The notes: generated by a model from the letters alone, not told the origin. A stretch of DNA of 64,000 bases from Mariniphaga sp964559175 (GCA_964559175.1 CAZLGT010000017.1:12851-76850), one strand, 5' to 3'. Shown: positions 44,228 through 53,642, counted from the stretch's first letter. A program made the numbers and translations.

Positions 44228-45321
44228 TGCTGACATTTCTTGCATATATCACCCTTGTTTTTTTTGGAATACGTTTTCTGGTGGCACTTTCCAACGTGCT
44301 GTTTTCGCCGGTGCTGAATAAGCAAAAACAAAAGGGCGAGCCAATGGTTTCGGTTTTAATTCCGGCAAGAAATGAAGAAGGGAACATTGGCAATATCCTG
44401 AACGACCTCCAAAAACAAAGTTATCGCAACATCGAAGTGATTGTTTTCAACGACCAGTCCACCGACCGAACCAAAGAAATTGCTGAATCATTCTCCAAAA
44501 CGGACAAGCAGTTTACAATATTTGATTCTGAAGGTCTTCCTGGGGGATGGCTGGGTAAAAACAATGCCTGCCATCAACTTTCCCAAAAAGCTTCAGGCGA
44601 ATACTTTTTGTTTCTCGATGCCGACGTCCGCGCAAAGTCAGGCCTGATTGAAAGTACGCTGGCACAAATGCAAAAGCAACAACTCAAGTTGCTTTCTATT
44701 TTCCCGAAACAGGAAATGATAACCTTAGCCGAAAAAACAACGGTACCGGTAATGAATTCCATCCTGCTTTCGCTGCTGCCGATGATTCTGACCCGCGAAA
44801 GTTTCCGTCCGTCGCTGGCAGCAGCCAACGGACAGTTTATGCTTTTCGAAAAGGAGACTTATAGAAAAGTGCAACCACACAGACAAGTAAAAAACCTGTT
44901 AGTGGAAGATATCCTCATCGCCCGGTTGTACAAAACAAATAAACTAAAAATGCAGTGCATGACCGGCAACGAAACCATCCGCTGCCGCATGTACCAGAAC
45001 CTGAACGACGCCCTGCACGGTTTCTCCCGCAGCGTGGCCGAATTTTTTGGAGGCAGTCACCTGGCCGCATTTCTTTATTGGCTGATTGGCACCTTTGGAG
45101 TTTTTGCCGTGATTTTTGATTTGCCAATGCTGTTCAGCTTTATCGTAATTGCGCTGATTACCGGAATTATATTGTTCGTTTCCACAGCAAGCCGGCAACC
45201 GTTCTGGCAAAATCTGTTACTAGCAGTTCCCCGCCAACTTTTGCTGGGTGCAATTGTTTTTCTCTCATTCCGAAATAAAAAACTAAAAAAAACACGATGG
45301 AAAGGCCGAAATATCAAATAA
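44227..45321 (+). CDS. GT2-family glycosyltransferase with C-terminal helices
   Basis: A 364-residue membrane-associated glycosyltransferase. An N-terminal helix (1-22) precedes the GT-A catalytic domain VSVLIPARNEEGNIGNIL with the nucleotide/metal DxD-type stretch FLFLDADVRAKS (about residues 131-142). Three C-terminal helices follow (about 275-345). It belongs to the group often placed with carotenoid genes, and adding a hexose to the hydroxylated end made by CruF is the likely reaction. Its start shares one base with the stop of the preceding gene, and it overlaps the next gene by 25 bases. Confidence 0.82.
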   Translation: MLTFLAYITLVFFGIRFLVALSNVLFSPVLNKQKQKGEPMVSVLIPARNEEGNIGNILNDLQKQSYRNIEVIVFNDQSTDRTKEIAESFSKTDKQFTIFDSEGLPGGWLGKNNACHQLSQKASGEYFLFLDADVRAKSGLIESTLAQMQKQQLKLLSIFPKQEMITLAEKTTVPVMNSILLSLLPMILTRESFRPSLAAANGQFMLFEKETYRKVQPHRQVKNLLVEDILIARLYKTNKLKMQCMTGNETIRCRMYQNLNDALHGFSRSVAEFFGGSHLAAFLYWLIGTFGVFAVIFDLPMLFSFIVIALITGIILFVSTASRQPFWQNLLLAVPRQLLLGAIVFLSFRNKKLKKTRWKGRNIK

Positions 45322-46103
45322 TATTCATTTTAATACTATTTAGTCTTACTACTTTGGGACGCGGAGTTTTGGCGAAGCCATCCCTAGGGGATAACTCCGC
45401 ATTACCTGCGCAAATCGCATCAGAAAATCTCCAATCACCCTTCAAACAACAAGTCTATCAGGCCTACATTTCCGGAAAAATGGAAGGCTGGAAAACGGCC
45501 ATTGATGCCATGGAAAAACAAAAGAAAAATGAACCGGAATATTTACTTGAACTAATTAATTACCAATATGGTTACGCAGCCTGGTGTTTGGGCAACGACA
45601 AAAAGAATGAGGCCAAACATTATCTTTCTCTTTTGGATAAAAATCTGGAAAAATTGAAATCACTTTCCGGCGAATCGGCTGAATATCATTCCTACACTGC
45701 CGCATCATACGGATTTAAAATTGGATTAAGTCTGTGGAGGGCTCCTTTTTTTGGGCCGAAAAGTATGGACCACGCCGAAAAAGCGCTGCAAACCAACAGC
45801 CTCAGCTTCCAGGCGAACATGGAAATGGGCAACATTTGGAACCACATGCCGGCAATGTTTGGCGGGTCGGATGAAAAAGCACTGACATATTATTCCAAAG
45901 CGCTTGAAATAATTGAAAAAGAGCCTGCCGGAATTCAACAAAACAACTGGATGTACCTGAACCTGTTAACGCTGGTAGGGCAAATGCATCAGGACATGAA
46001 AAATCAGGAACAAGCAAAAAAATATTTTGAACAAGCGCTACAAATTGAACCCGGTTTTGTTTGGGTAAAAGAGGAATTATTACCTTCTTTAAAAACAGAT
46101 TAA
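45297..46103 (+). CDS. TPR-repeat protein embedded in the carotenoid operon
   Basis: A 268-residue exported protein. A hydrophobic N-terminal segment (IIFILILFSLTTLG, residues 8-21) is followed at 22-35 by a stretch encoded by a structured 40-bp DNA element (45361-45400). TPR-like helical pairs occur across the rest (for example EEKALTYYSKALEII-type and AKKYFEQALQIEPGF near the C-terminus). It overlaps the end of the glycosyltransferase by 25 bases and crtI follows after 11 bases. I know no TPR protein in standard carotenoid pathways. A scaffold for pigment assembly at the envelope is a guess. Confidence 0.72.
   Translation: MERPKYQIIFILILFSLTTLGRGVLAKPSLGDNSALPAQIASENLQSPFKQQVYQAYISGKMEGWKTAIDAMEKQKKNEPEYLLELINYQYGYAAWCLGNDKKNEAKHYLSLLDKNLEKLKSLSGESAEYHSYTAASYGFKIGLSLWRAPFFGPKSMDHAEKALQTNSLSFQANMEMGNIWNHMPAMFGGSDEKALTYYSKALEIIEKEPAGIQQNNWMYLNLLTLVGQMHQDMKNQEQAKKYFEQALQIEPGFVWVKEELLPSLKTD
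45361..45400. repeat. 40-bp cruciform-like palindromic element in the TPR gene
   Basis: Outer arms GCGGAGTT (45361-45368) and AACTCCGC (45393-45400) enclose two small hairpins: GGC-GAA-GCC (45371-45379) and ATCCC-TAG-GGGAT (45380-45392). The design resembles a REP/BIME- or MITE-type mobile palindrome. It lies inside a coding frame, is read through as VLAKPSLGDNSAL, and does not break the frame. No second copy was spotted elsewhere in the window by eye. Confidence 0.75.
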
Positions 46104-46114
46104 ATCATTTACAC

Positions 46115-47587
46115 ATGAGCAAAAAAGTGCTGATAGTGGGAAGCGGACTTGCCGGACTGGCGGCCGCACTGCGTTTATCGCGGCGGGGATATGAAGTGGA
46201 GCTGGTGGAAAAAAACAACAAGGCCGGCGGAAGGTTGAACCAGCTGAAAAAAGACGGCTTCACCTTCGATGTGGGGCCCAGTTTTTTTAGCATGTCTTAT
46301 GAATTTGACGAGTTTGTGCAGGATGCCGGCATTAAAATGCCCTTCCATTTTGTGGAGCTCGACCCGCTTTACACCGTGAATTTTCTGTCCACCGGAAAAA
46401 CTTACACCATGTACAAAGACCTTTCGAAACTAGCCGAAGAGTTTAAGGAGGTGGAGCCCAACCTGGAAGAAAAAATCAGAAAATACCTGAATACCGGGCA
46501 AAAAATTTTCGACGGAACGGTGGACCTGGTGGTACGCAGAAATTACAATTCGCTGATGCATTATTTTGTCACCCTTATGCAGGCCCCCCCAACCCTGATG
46601 CCGGTGCTTTTCCGCAGTTTCTGGCAACAGGTTTCCAAATATTTCGATTCGGAAGAGGTACGGCAAATCCTGTCGCTGGTGGCATTTTTTGTGGGAAGAA
46701 CGCCGTTCGACACCCCGGCGGTTTACTCGCTCCTCTCCTACACCGAGTTCGTGCACAACGGCTATTTCAATGTGAAAGGCGGCATGTACAAAATTGTGGA
46801 AGGTTTGTGCAACGAACTAAAAAAACAGAACATCACCGTTCATTACAATACCGAAATCACCGGATTCACCGAAAAAAACGGAAAATTGGATTCGCTTACC
46901 GATTCCAACGGAAAAAAATGGAAAGCCGATATTTTCCTCATCAATGCAGATGCTGCCTGGTTCAGAGGAAAAATTTTCAACCGGTCTGAATTTTCGGAAA
47001 AGAAGCTGGACAAGCTGAAATGGACCATGGGAACGCTGACGTTTTACCTGGGGGTGAGCGAAAAAATTCCCAATGTACATCACCACAACTATTATCTGGG
47101 AAGTAATTTCAAAGAATATGCAAATAAGATTTTTACCAATCCGGATTCATTTGAAAAACCATATTACTATGTAAATGTGCTGTCGCGATCCAATCCCGGT
47201 TGTGCGCCCGAAGGTTGCGAAAGCCTCTTTTTTGTTTGCCCGGTGCCCGATTTGCGCTACAAACCCAACTGGGACGACCGCGAAGAAATTGTAAACAGCA
47301 TCATTGCCGATTTCAGCAAGCGCGTGGGTATGGATGTTCAGCAAAAAATTGTTTCCAAAACCATTTATACGCCGGTGGAGTGGCGCGACCAGTTTAACCT
47401 GCACAAAGGAAGTGCGCTTGGACTGGCGCACGACATGAACCAGATTGGCGGATTCCGGCCCAAAAACTACGATGAAAAATTTAAAAATGTTTTTTACGCC
47501 GGGGCATCCACCGTGCCTGGAACCGGTTTGCCTATGGTAATTATCAGCTCGAAATTAGCCGTTGAACGAATTGAAAAATATGGATAA
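46115..47587 (+). CDS. crtI: Phytoene desaturase (CrtI family)
   Basis: A 490-residue FAD-dependent desaturase. The N-terminal Rossmann motif is VLIVGSGLAGLAAAL, with the acidic end ELVEKNNKAGGR. The C-terminal FAD motif is YAGASTVPGTGLPMVIISSK. It introduces double bonds into phytoene to make lycopene or neurosporene; a CrtD-like later desaturase is an alternative. ATG 46115 is chosen; an in-frame upstream start would lie inside the TPR gene. The last eight bases overlap crtB. Confidence 0.92.
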   Translation: MSKKVLIVGSGLAGLAAALRLSRRGYEVELVEKNNKAGGRLNQLKKDGFTFDVGPSFFSMSYEFDEFVQDAGIKMPFHFVELDPLYTVNFLSTGKTYTMYKDLSKLAEEFKEVEPNLEEKIRKYLNTGQKIFDGTVDLVVRRNYNSLMHYFVTLMQAPPTLMPVLFRSFWQQVSKYFDSEEVRQILSLVAFFVGRTPFDTPAVYSLLSYTEFVHNGYFNVKGGMYKIVEGLCNELKKQNITVHYNTEITGFTEKNGKLDSLTDSNGKKWKADIFLINADAAWFRGKIFNRSEFSEKKLDKLKWTMGTLTFYLGVSEKIPNVHHHNYYLGSNFKEYANKIFTNPDSFEKPYYYVNVLSRSNPGCAPEGCESLFFVCPVPDLRYKPNWDDREEIVNSIIADFSKRVGMDVQQKIVSKTIYTPVEWRDQFNLHKGSALGLAHDMNQIGGFRPKNYDEKFKNVFYAGASTVPGTGLPMVIISSKLAVERIEKYG

Positions 47588-48416
47588 ACTCTACAATAAA
47601 AATGCGTTCGATTGCAGCCGAATTACGGCCAACAACTACAGCACGTCGTTTTCGTTTGGCATAAAACTGTTTAAACGAAAATACCGGCCGGCCATTTACG
47701 CCATTTATGGTTTCGTGCGCTTTGCCGACGAAATTGTGGACACTTTTCACGACCAGAACAAAAAGGAGTTGCTGTACAAATTGCGCGAAGACACCTGGAA
47801 AGCCATTGAAACCGGATTCAGTTCCAATCCAATTTTGCATAGTTTTCAACATGTGGTGAATGAATTTAGCATTGACCGCAAATACATCGAAGCGTTTTTG
47901 CACAGCATGGAGATGGATCTTGAATACAAAACCTACAATCCAGACGAAATTAAGGAATACATTTACGGCTCTGCCGAAGTGGTGGGACTGATGTGCCTGC
48001 GGGTTTTTTACAAAGGCAGAGAAAACGAATTTGATGAACTGGTTTATCCCGCCCGGAAACTAGGTGAGGCATTTCAAAAGGTCAATTTCCTGCGCGACAT
48101 CAGCGCCGATTACTTTGGTAAGGACAGAATCTATTTTCCCGGAGTTGAGTTTGAACATTTCACGGCAGAACAAAAAAAAGCCATTGAAGATGATATTGCT
48201 TTTGATTTTGCAGAGGCAAAAAAAGGAATCAGGAAGTTAAATTCCGATGTTCGTCTGGGTGTATTTCTGGCTTTCACCTATTACCTGGAACTGCTGGATA
48301 AAATACGAAAAACCACTCCTCGGGAAATTCTGCAAAAACGTTACCGGGTGTCGGATTTCACGAAAGTTATATTGCTGGCAAATGCCTGGGGAAGATTTGT
48401 TTTGGGAAAGATATAA
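47580..48416 (+). CDS. crtB: Phytoene synthase
   Basis: A 278-residue prenyl synthase that condenses two GGPP into phytoene. The first Asp-rich region is YGFVRFADEIVDTFHD. The second is VNFLRDISADYFGKDRIYFPG, with the Asn and Asp ligands. It starts inside the crtI stop region (8-base overlap). Since no cyclase (crtY) is in the window, products may be acyclic or the cyclase is elsewhere. An in-frame ATG at 47562 lies inside crtI and is less likely. Confidence 0.93.
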   Translation: MDKLYNKNAFDCSRITANNYSTSFSFGIKLFKRKYRPAIYAIYGFVRFADEIVDTFHDQNKKELLYKLREDTWKAIETGFSSNPILHSFQHVVNEFSIDRKYIEAFLHSMEMDLEYKTYNPDEIKEYIYGSAEVVGLMCLRVFYKGRENEFDELVYPARKLGEAFQKVNFLRDISADYFGKDRIYFPGVEFEHFTAEQKKAIEDDIAFDFAEAKKGIRKLNSDVRLGVFLAFTYYLELLDKIRKTTPREILQKRYRVSDFTKVILLANAWGRFVLGKI

Positions 48417-48451
48417 CTCAATTAAACCATCTCAAAAATTATATTCTACAG

Positions 48452-48483
48452 CTTGGCAAATACGGACCATTTCAATATATTTG
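48452..48483 (+). promoter_or_regulatory. Promoter for the toxin-antitoxin pair
   Basis: CTTG (48452-48455), a 20-base spacer, then TATATTTG (48476-48483), a good match to the Bacteroidota pattern, 22 bases before the antitoxin ATG. Confidence 0.55.
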
Positions 48484-48505
48484 TACGTATTAATACTTTT
48501 AAATC

Positions 48506-48763
48506 ATGGATGCAAAGCTTACGTTAAAACTGGATAAATATGTGATTGACAAAGCAAAAGAATATGCATCATCACATAAAAAAAGTCTTTCACGGCTGAT
48601 TGAGTCATATCTAAAGACTTTAATTGATAATGAAAAAACACCATCTGACACTGATTCTGAAATTTCACCCTTTGTGAAAAGCATGCAAACCGGTGTAAAA
48701 ATTCCGGCTGACTATGACTACAAAAAAGATTACAGCGATTATTTAGCAGAGAAGTACAAATGA
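48506..48763 (+). CDS. DUF6364-family antitoxin
   Basis: An 85-residue protein with an N-terminal ribbon-helix-helix-like part (KLTLKLDKYVIDKAKEYAS followed by HKKSLSRLIESYLK) and a flexible acidic tail ending YLAEKYK. This matches DUF6364 antitoxins, which repress their own promoter and block PIN toxins. It overlaps the toxin gene by four bases (ATGA), which is typical. Confidence 0.85.
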   Translation: MDAKLTLKLDKYVIDKAKEYASSHKKSLSRLIESYLKTLIDNEKTPSDTDSEISPFVKSMQTGVKIPADYDYKKDYSDYLAEKYK

Positions 48764-49182
48764 AGGACAGCGTGTTTCTGGATACGAATGTTGTAATAGA
48801 TTTGCTTGGCGAAAGAGAACCATTTTATCATCATGCTGCACAGATTGCAACCCTTGCAGATAAAGGGAAAATACAATTGGTTGTTTCTGCTTTGACCTAT
48901 TCAACAACATATTACGTGCTTTCAAAATTTGAGAAACAGGAAGCAGTTATGGAAAAACTCCGAAAATTCAAAGTCGTTGCTGAAACATCAGATTTAACAG
49001 ACAAAATGATTGATAAAGCTCTTACTTCCGGCTTTTCTGATTTTGAGGATGCATTACAATATTTTTGTGCTTTACAATCGAATTGCAATATATTATTAAC
49101 CAGAAACGAAAAAGATTTTAAAATAGCTAAAATTCCGGTATTATCTCCCTTTGAATACCTGAAAGGCCGAAAAAGACGGTAA
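48760..49182 (+). CDS. PIN-domain ribonuclease toxin (VapC type)
   Basis: A 140-residue PIN-domain protein. The acidic active site is visible as VFLDTNVVIDLLGERE (first Asp), a Glu within SALTYSTTYYVLSKFEKQE (less clear), and SGFSDFEDALQYFCA (later Asp/Glu). Toxins of this type cut RNA, often tRNA. Position after the DUF6364 antitoxin supports a type II module. The metal-binding set looks complete, so it is probably active. Confidence 0.88.
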   Translation: MKDSVFLDTNVVIDLLGEREPFYHHAAQIATLADKGKIQLVVSALTYSTTYYVLSKFEKQEAVMEKLRKFKVVAETSDLTDKMIDKALTSGFSDFEDALQYFCALQSNCNILLTRNEKDFKIAKIPVLSPFEYLKGRKRR

Positions 49183-49212
49183 AGAATATTTTTACATCAA
49201 AAAAACAAATCA

Positions 49213-50016
49213 ATGAAAAAAATACGGATAATTATATGGTTAACTCTTGTCATTTCAATTCATATTCAGGCACAATCTGTTCAAAAAGAAAATCCTGTCG
49301 TCCGCATCCTTACCTTCAACATTTTGCATGGCGCCACCACACAAGGCGATTTCGATTTGGATAAAATTGCGGCTGTCATTCAGCAAACCAATCCCGATTT
49401 GGTAGCGCTGCAGGAGGTGGATTTTAAAACCAACCGCGCTAAAAATTACGATTTGGCCACCGAGCTGGGCTGGCGTACCAAAATGGCGCCGCTTTTCGGC
49501 AAGGCAATGGATTACGACGGAGGCGGCTATGGTGAAGGAATTCTCACAAAAATGCCCATTATCGCCAGCAGGAATGTGCCTCTTCCCCACTCGCCCGGGA
49601 ATGAGCCGCGTGCTGCGCTTGAGGTAACGGTTGAACTGGAGTCGGGAGATACCATTTGTTTCATCGGCACCCACCTGGAGCACCAGCGTGCCAGCACCGA
49701 CCGTATCGACCAGGTGAAAGAAATCAACCGGGTATTTCTGCAAAATAAATATCCCACTATCCTTGCCGGCGATTTGAACGACACACCCGAAAGCGAGGCT
49801 ATTTCCATTTTTAAAAGGCACTGGAAAGATTCCGAAGGAGAAATTCACCATCCCACTTACCCTTCCAACAACCCGCAACGAAAAATTGATTACATTTTGT
49901 ACCACCCAGCAAATCAATGGAAGGTACTTAAACATCAGGTCATTTGCGACTCCATAGCATCGGATCATTGTGCGGTTTTATCGGTTTTGGAACTGGTTAG
50001 AAAAAGCATCCGATAA
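49213..50016 (+). CDS. Secreted endonuclease/exonuclease/phosphatase (EEP) protein
   Basis: A 267-residue EEP-superfamily phosphodiesterase with a signal peptide (about residues 1-21, ending IHIQAQS). Motifs include RILTFNILHGAT (first Asn), PDLVALQEVDF (metal Glu), GTHLEHQ (His), AGDLNDTPES (Asp-x-Asn) and SDHCAV (catalytic Asp-His) near the C-terminus. Substrate could be nucleic acid, phospholipid or a phosphosugar. A small frameshifted lipoprotein gene sits two bases downstream on the other strand. Confidence 0.88.
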   Translation: MKKIRIIIWLTLVISIHIQAQSVQKENPVVRILTFNILHGATTQGDFDLDKIAAVIQQTNPDLVALQEVDFKTNRAKNYDLATELGWRTKMAPLFGKAMDYDGGGYGEGILTKMPIIASRNVPLPHSPGNEPRAALEVTVELESGDTICFIGTHLEHQRASTDRIDQVKEINRVFLQNKYPTILAGDLNDTPESEAISIFKRHWKDSEGEIHHPTYPSNNPQRKIDYILYHPANQWKVLKHQVICDSIASDHCAVLSVLELVRKSIR

Positions 50017-50017
50017 A

Positions 50018-50228
50018 CTATTCATAAATGTCAAATACGTTAAGGTTTGTTTCATCCGAATGTATATAAAAATCTAAGGCTGTTAATTTAATCTCTCCAT
50101 TCGGATTAAACTGATCTCTTTCCATTTTTTGTAACTGGCTACACCTTTTGTTCTGTTAAATGAGAAGATGTACAGCTCGAAGACGCAACTATTATTACTA
50201 TTGCTAAAACATTCAATATCGACTTCAT
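50018..50228 (-). pseudogene. Small lipoprotein gene with a one-base frameshift
   Basis: From ATG 50228 the minus strand reads a 29-residue frame with signal peptide and lipobox (MKSILNVLAIVIIVASSSC) ending at TAG 50141-50139. A shift of one base at the AAAA run (50146-50149) opens a second frame that continues CSQLQKMERDQF to EIKLTALDFY and ends VFDIYE at TAG 50020-50018. With one A removed the product would be about 69 residues. A frameshifted gene (or sequencing error in a homopolymer) is the simplest reading. No family recognised. Confidence 0.5.
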
Positions 50229-50247
50229 AACTTCAATTATACAATAA

Positions 50248-53200
50248 TTATGAAAATGAAACTTTTGAGGAAATCTGTTCCAATAATTCTTTGGCCCCCA
50301 CGTGCATCGAATTTAACTGCAACAATTCCTGCAGGTTGTTCATTGCATCGCCATACGACCCTAACCCAAACTGAGAGAGAGCTATTAAATATTTTGCATC
50401 AATGGTATTTCGCTTTTGAATATCATCTTCAAATACAAGCAGTAGTGGCAAGGAAGTAGCAAAATAGTCGATCTCCGCTTTTTTCTTCAATTTAGCTTCA
50501 CCAAAGGCTTTCATGTCTTTTAGCAGGTTCTCAGCCTCCACAGTTTTGCCCAGTTCTTTTAATGAAAGTGCTTTGTAATAAGATAACTCGGAATAGGCAC
50601 TTACGGCCATGTCAATAAAATCCCCTTCCTCATTTGTGCTTTCAATAAAATGAATATTGGCCTTTTCAGTTTGCCTCAAGGCTTTTAATACCATTCCTTT
50701 CCAGTAATTGATATGAGCAACTGCCTGAAGAGGATGATATTTCTCACCCAAATTATCGGGCGTGTTCATCGATTTTTCGAAGTAATCCGATGCCGCCTGG
50801 GGAACTCCTTTACACAATGCGAGTTGTCCGAGCTTAAGACAAGCGTGTGTAAACTGCCGTAGTACCTGCCCTTCACCACCTTCCCATGGATGAAAATTAC
50901 GGTTTTCCAATAAATGTAAAGCTTCTTCGTAGTGCCCATTAAAATTGTATAAGGCAGCCAGTTCGACCGAAAAATCATCGCGTGAAAGTATTTGGTCTTT
51001 AATTTCAAGCAAACTTGCTAACCTCTCCATTGGGCTATCATTTAATTTTTTGCGCAATTGATCGAACTCGTAGCGTATTCGCATATCATCCGGGGCAAAT
51101 TCAATTGCTTTAAGAAAGTACTTCCTTGCTTTTTCGCCGTCCTGAAAGGTATTCCAATAAGCAATTCCAAGGTTGCGGTAAAGCGTTCCATACTCACAAT
51201 TGGCTTCAACAGCTCCTTCCCAAACATTTATCGCATCTACTTGACGTTTTAGGTTGAAATAGTAGTTGCCTAATCCAAAAGCCGCTTTTCTATTGGCAGT
51301 ATCTTTCTGTAATGCCCATTCCAGCACCAATTGTTCGTAAGTACGCGATGGGAAAAGATAGTCGTACGAAGCTGATTCTGTCTTTTTCAATATTTCAGAA
51401 GAATTAGAAATATCACCATTCATTTCATACAACCAGGCCAAAACAAACTCGGTCATTAAAGCTTTTGCCATAGGATTTGGCACAGCACATTCCGGTATTT
51501 CATTTTTATGATGAAGCTCTATCAAATCGATGGCTTCGCTATAAAATCCGGCTTCGGCATAATCAAAAGCAATATCAATTACGGTTTGAGCATCGTTTCT
51601 TGATGATTTGACAAAATCGTTGTATTCACCAGTTAAGTTGGCCAATTCAAATTTGGCCCATTGGTCAAGCGAATCGGTTTTGAATAGTTCGTTCAATACA
51701 TTTTGTGCAGTTTCTTTATTCACTTGATGTTTTAAGATAACGGCTTTTAAGATAATTGCCTTGTTGTTTTGACGATTAGTATCCAAAGATGATTCCAGAT
51801 GTTCCAAAGCCGTTTCGAAGTCCGACTTAATACAATCGAGCGTAGCCAACTGATAAAATGCAGCCGAACGCCACTCAAAATTCCAGATTGCTTTGTAAAA
51901 TAATCCGTATGCTTCTTCTTTCTTTCCTATAAACTTACACGCTAATCCGCAAAAGTAATGTGCCTCTCCAGTTGCGGGATTTGGATGGAAGGTGGTCAAT
52001 ATATCAATGGCAGTTTTAAGATTCTTTTCAGATGCTTCAAACTTACCGTTTTTAAGCTCTACCCTACCAAGTGCTATGTACGCTTTATAACTTTTTGGAT
52101 CACGCTTAATGGCTTCTTCCCAATATGGCTCGGGAAAGCGGGTTGGGTGACGGTACAACTCCAGATGTTCGCCAATCAATTCCAATTCGTTAACGCTTTC
52201 AATTTCTGATGGTTGTTTGGGTTCAACCGCAACCTTACGGTTACGTTCTTTGCTAAATTCGCGACGATGATAAGCAATTAATTCTTTGCCGTTTTCATCG
52301 AGCACAATCAGCGAAACTGAATTTTCCTGACCTGATTCAATCTGTACAGTATTATCTTTCCAGGGTTTTTCGGGTGATACCGTTTGATTCTCGAAAATTT
52401 GCTGCTTACTTCCTTTATTTAAGACAAAAGTCAGGTTTTCTAATTTACGACTTGCAGCAACTCCCATATCTAATTTATTACCTTGTTGAATTTCAAGACG
52501 TATGGCCAAATCTTTGTTGGCATTTTGTACGGGGCCAATGTTTTTGTAACTCCACCAAAATTGCGAGAACGTTTTAGTTTCGTATGGAAGCAGCCAGGTA
52601 AAATCGGGTTGATTATCGGTGTAAACACCGGCCATTAACTCGAAATATGGTCCTCCTTCATCGGTTAGTTCGCGATCCCAGGCACGGCCAAATGCCTCAT
52701 TTCCCCATGTCCACTGTTTTTTCCCAGGGGCAATATGGCGGCTTGCCACATGAATAAAGCCGCCGTTTGCTTTAAAATCGAATCCTCCAAAGAAATCAAA
52801 TTTGGTATCGCAAACCATGTAACTGGTTGGTACCGGAATATTATCATAGTTGCGCAAATCGTTTTTGCCCTGTCTTTTATGGTACGCTATGCCATAATAA
52901 TCGTTTTCGGCAATTGGAAAACTGCTTTGGGCACGCACAGCATGATCAGCCACATAATGTACATCTGGCGGGAAAAAGCTTTGATAATCCTTATGCACCT
53001 CAACAGCTACGTTTGCCCACCACAAAAATGTTTGTGTTAATGGTGTACGGTTAAATAAACGTCCACGTAACTCAATTAAAGCGCTGTCTGGACGAATACG
53101 TATGCCATGCATTCCTTTTAAACGGTACATTGGGTCGTATTCCGACATCCAGATTGTTCTTGCACCATCAGCTTCTTCTTCAATGTAGGTGTTAGTTGGC

Positions 53201-53604
53201 AAATAGGTTCCCGGACGATGATGTTGTGGCCAGTTGAATTCTAAACCACCACTAATCCAGGGGCCGGCTATACCAACCAGGGCCGGTTTTATAACTTTTT
53301 GCTGATAAAAAAAGTTATAATCGTTGTTGGTTTTATCCTGAGCTTCAAAAATTCTCCCACCTATTTCGGGTAACATAACCAACTTAACAAATCTATTTTC
53401 AAGAATTGCAGCATCGTAGTTTTTATCCACCTTATGATCGTAAACCTTGTCAATAAAGGGAACAGGATAAATCTTACCCGAAGACCCCTGATATACACGT
53501 TTTTCGAAAAACATTGGATTTACTTCAGGTTTTCCCAGTCCATACGTTGGAATAGATATCTTTGTTCTTATGCTTTGAATTATTTGACTCATAATAACAT
53601 TCAT
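50248..53604 (-). CDS. DUF5107/TPR-repeat protein of the polysaccharide locus
   Basis: A protein of 1118 residues without an evident signal peptide. Residues about 15-330 match DUF5107, an aldose-epimerase-like beta-sandwich (VMLPEIGGRIFEAQDKTN, GGLEFNWPQHHRPGTY, WWANVAVEVHKDYQSFFPP). From about 490 on there are many TPR helices (PKSYKAYIALGRVELKNGKFEAS, RKYFLKAIEFAPDD). Such proteins recur in Bacteroidota sugar-utilisation loci and are proposed to handle oligosaccharides; no reaction is established here. It is last in the minus-strand locus, 38 bases after the MFS transporter gene. Confidence 0.83.
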   Translation of the reverse strand: MNVIMSQIIQSIRTKISIPTYGLGKPEVNPMFFEKRVYQGSSGKIYPVPFIDKVYDHKVDKNYDAAILENRFVKLVMLPEIGGRIFEAQDKTNNDYNFFYQQKVIKPALVGIAGPWISGGLEFNWPQHHRPGTYLPTNTYIEEEADGARTIWMSEYDPMYRLKGMHGIRIRPDSALIELRGRLFNRTPLTQTFLWWANVAVEVHKDYQSFFPPDVHYVADHAVRAQSSFPIAENDYYGIAYHKRQGKNDLRNYDNIPVPTSYMVCDTKFDFFGGFDFKANGGFIHVASRHIAPGKKQWTWGNEAFGRAWDRELTDEGGPYFELMAGVYTDNQPDFTWLLPYETKTFSQFWWSYKNIGPVQNANKDLAIRLEIQQGNKLDMGVAASRKLENLTFVLNKGSKQQIFENQTVSPEKPWKDNTVQIESGQENSVSLIVLDENGKELIAYHRREFSKERNRKVAVEPKQPSEIESVNELELIGEHLELYRHPTRFPEPYWEEAIKRDPKSYKAYIALGRVELKNGKFEASEKNLKTAIDILTTFHPNPATGEAHYFCGLACKFIGKKEEAYGLFYKAIWNFEWRSAAFYQLATLDCIKSDFETALEHLESSLDTNRQNNKAIILKAVILKHQVNKETAQNVLNELFKTDSLDQWAKFELANLTGEYNDFVKSSRNDAQTVIDIAFDYAEAGFYSEAIDLIELHHKNEIPECAVPNPMAKALMTEFVLAWLYEMNGDISNSSEILKKTESASYDYLFPSRTYEQLVLEWALQKDTANRKAAFGLGNYYFNLKRQVDAINVWEGAVEANCEYGTLYRNLGIAYWNTFQDGEKARKYFLKAIEFAPDDMRIRYEFDQLRKKLNDSPMERLASLLEIKDQILSRDDFSVELAALYNFNGHYEEALHLLENRNFHPWEGGEGQVLRQFTHACLKLGQLALCKGVPQAASDYFEKSMNTPDNLGEKYHPLQAVAHINYWKGMVLKALRQTEKANIHFIESTNEEGDFIDMAVSAYSELSYYKALSLKELGKTVEAENLLKDMKAFGEAKLKKKAEIDYFATSLPLLLVFEDDIQKRNTIDAKYLIALSQFGLGSYGDAMNNLQELLQLNSMHVGAKELLEQISSKVSFS

Positions 53605-53642
53605 TACAAGCTGTTTTCGTAACAGCTAACAGGATTTTATAT

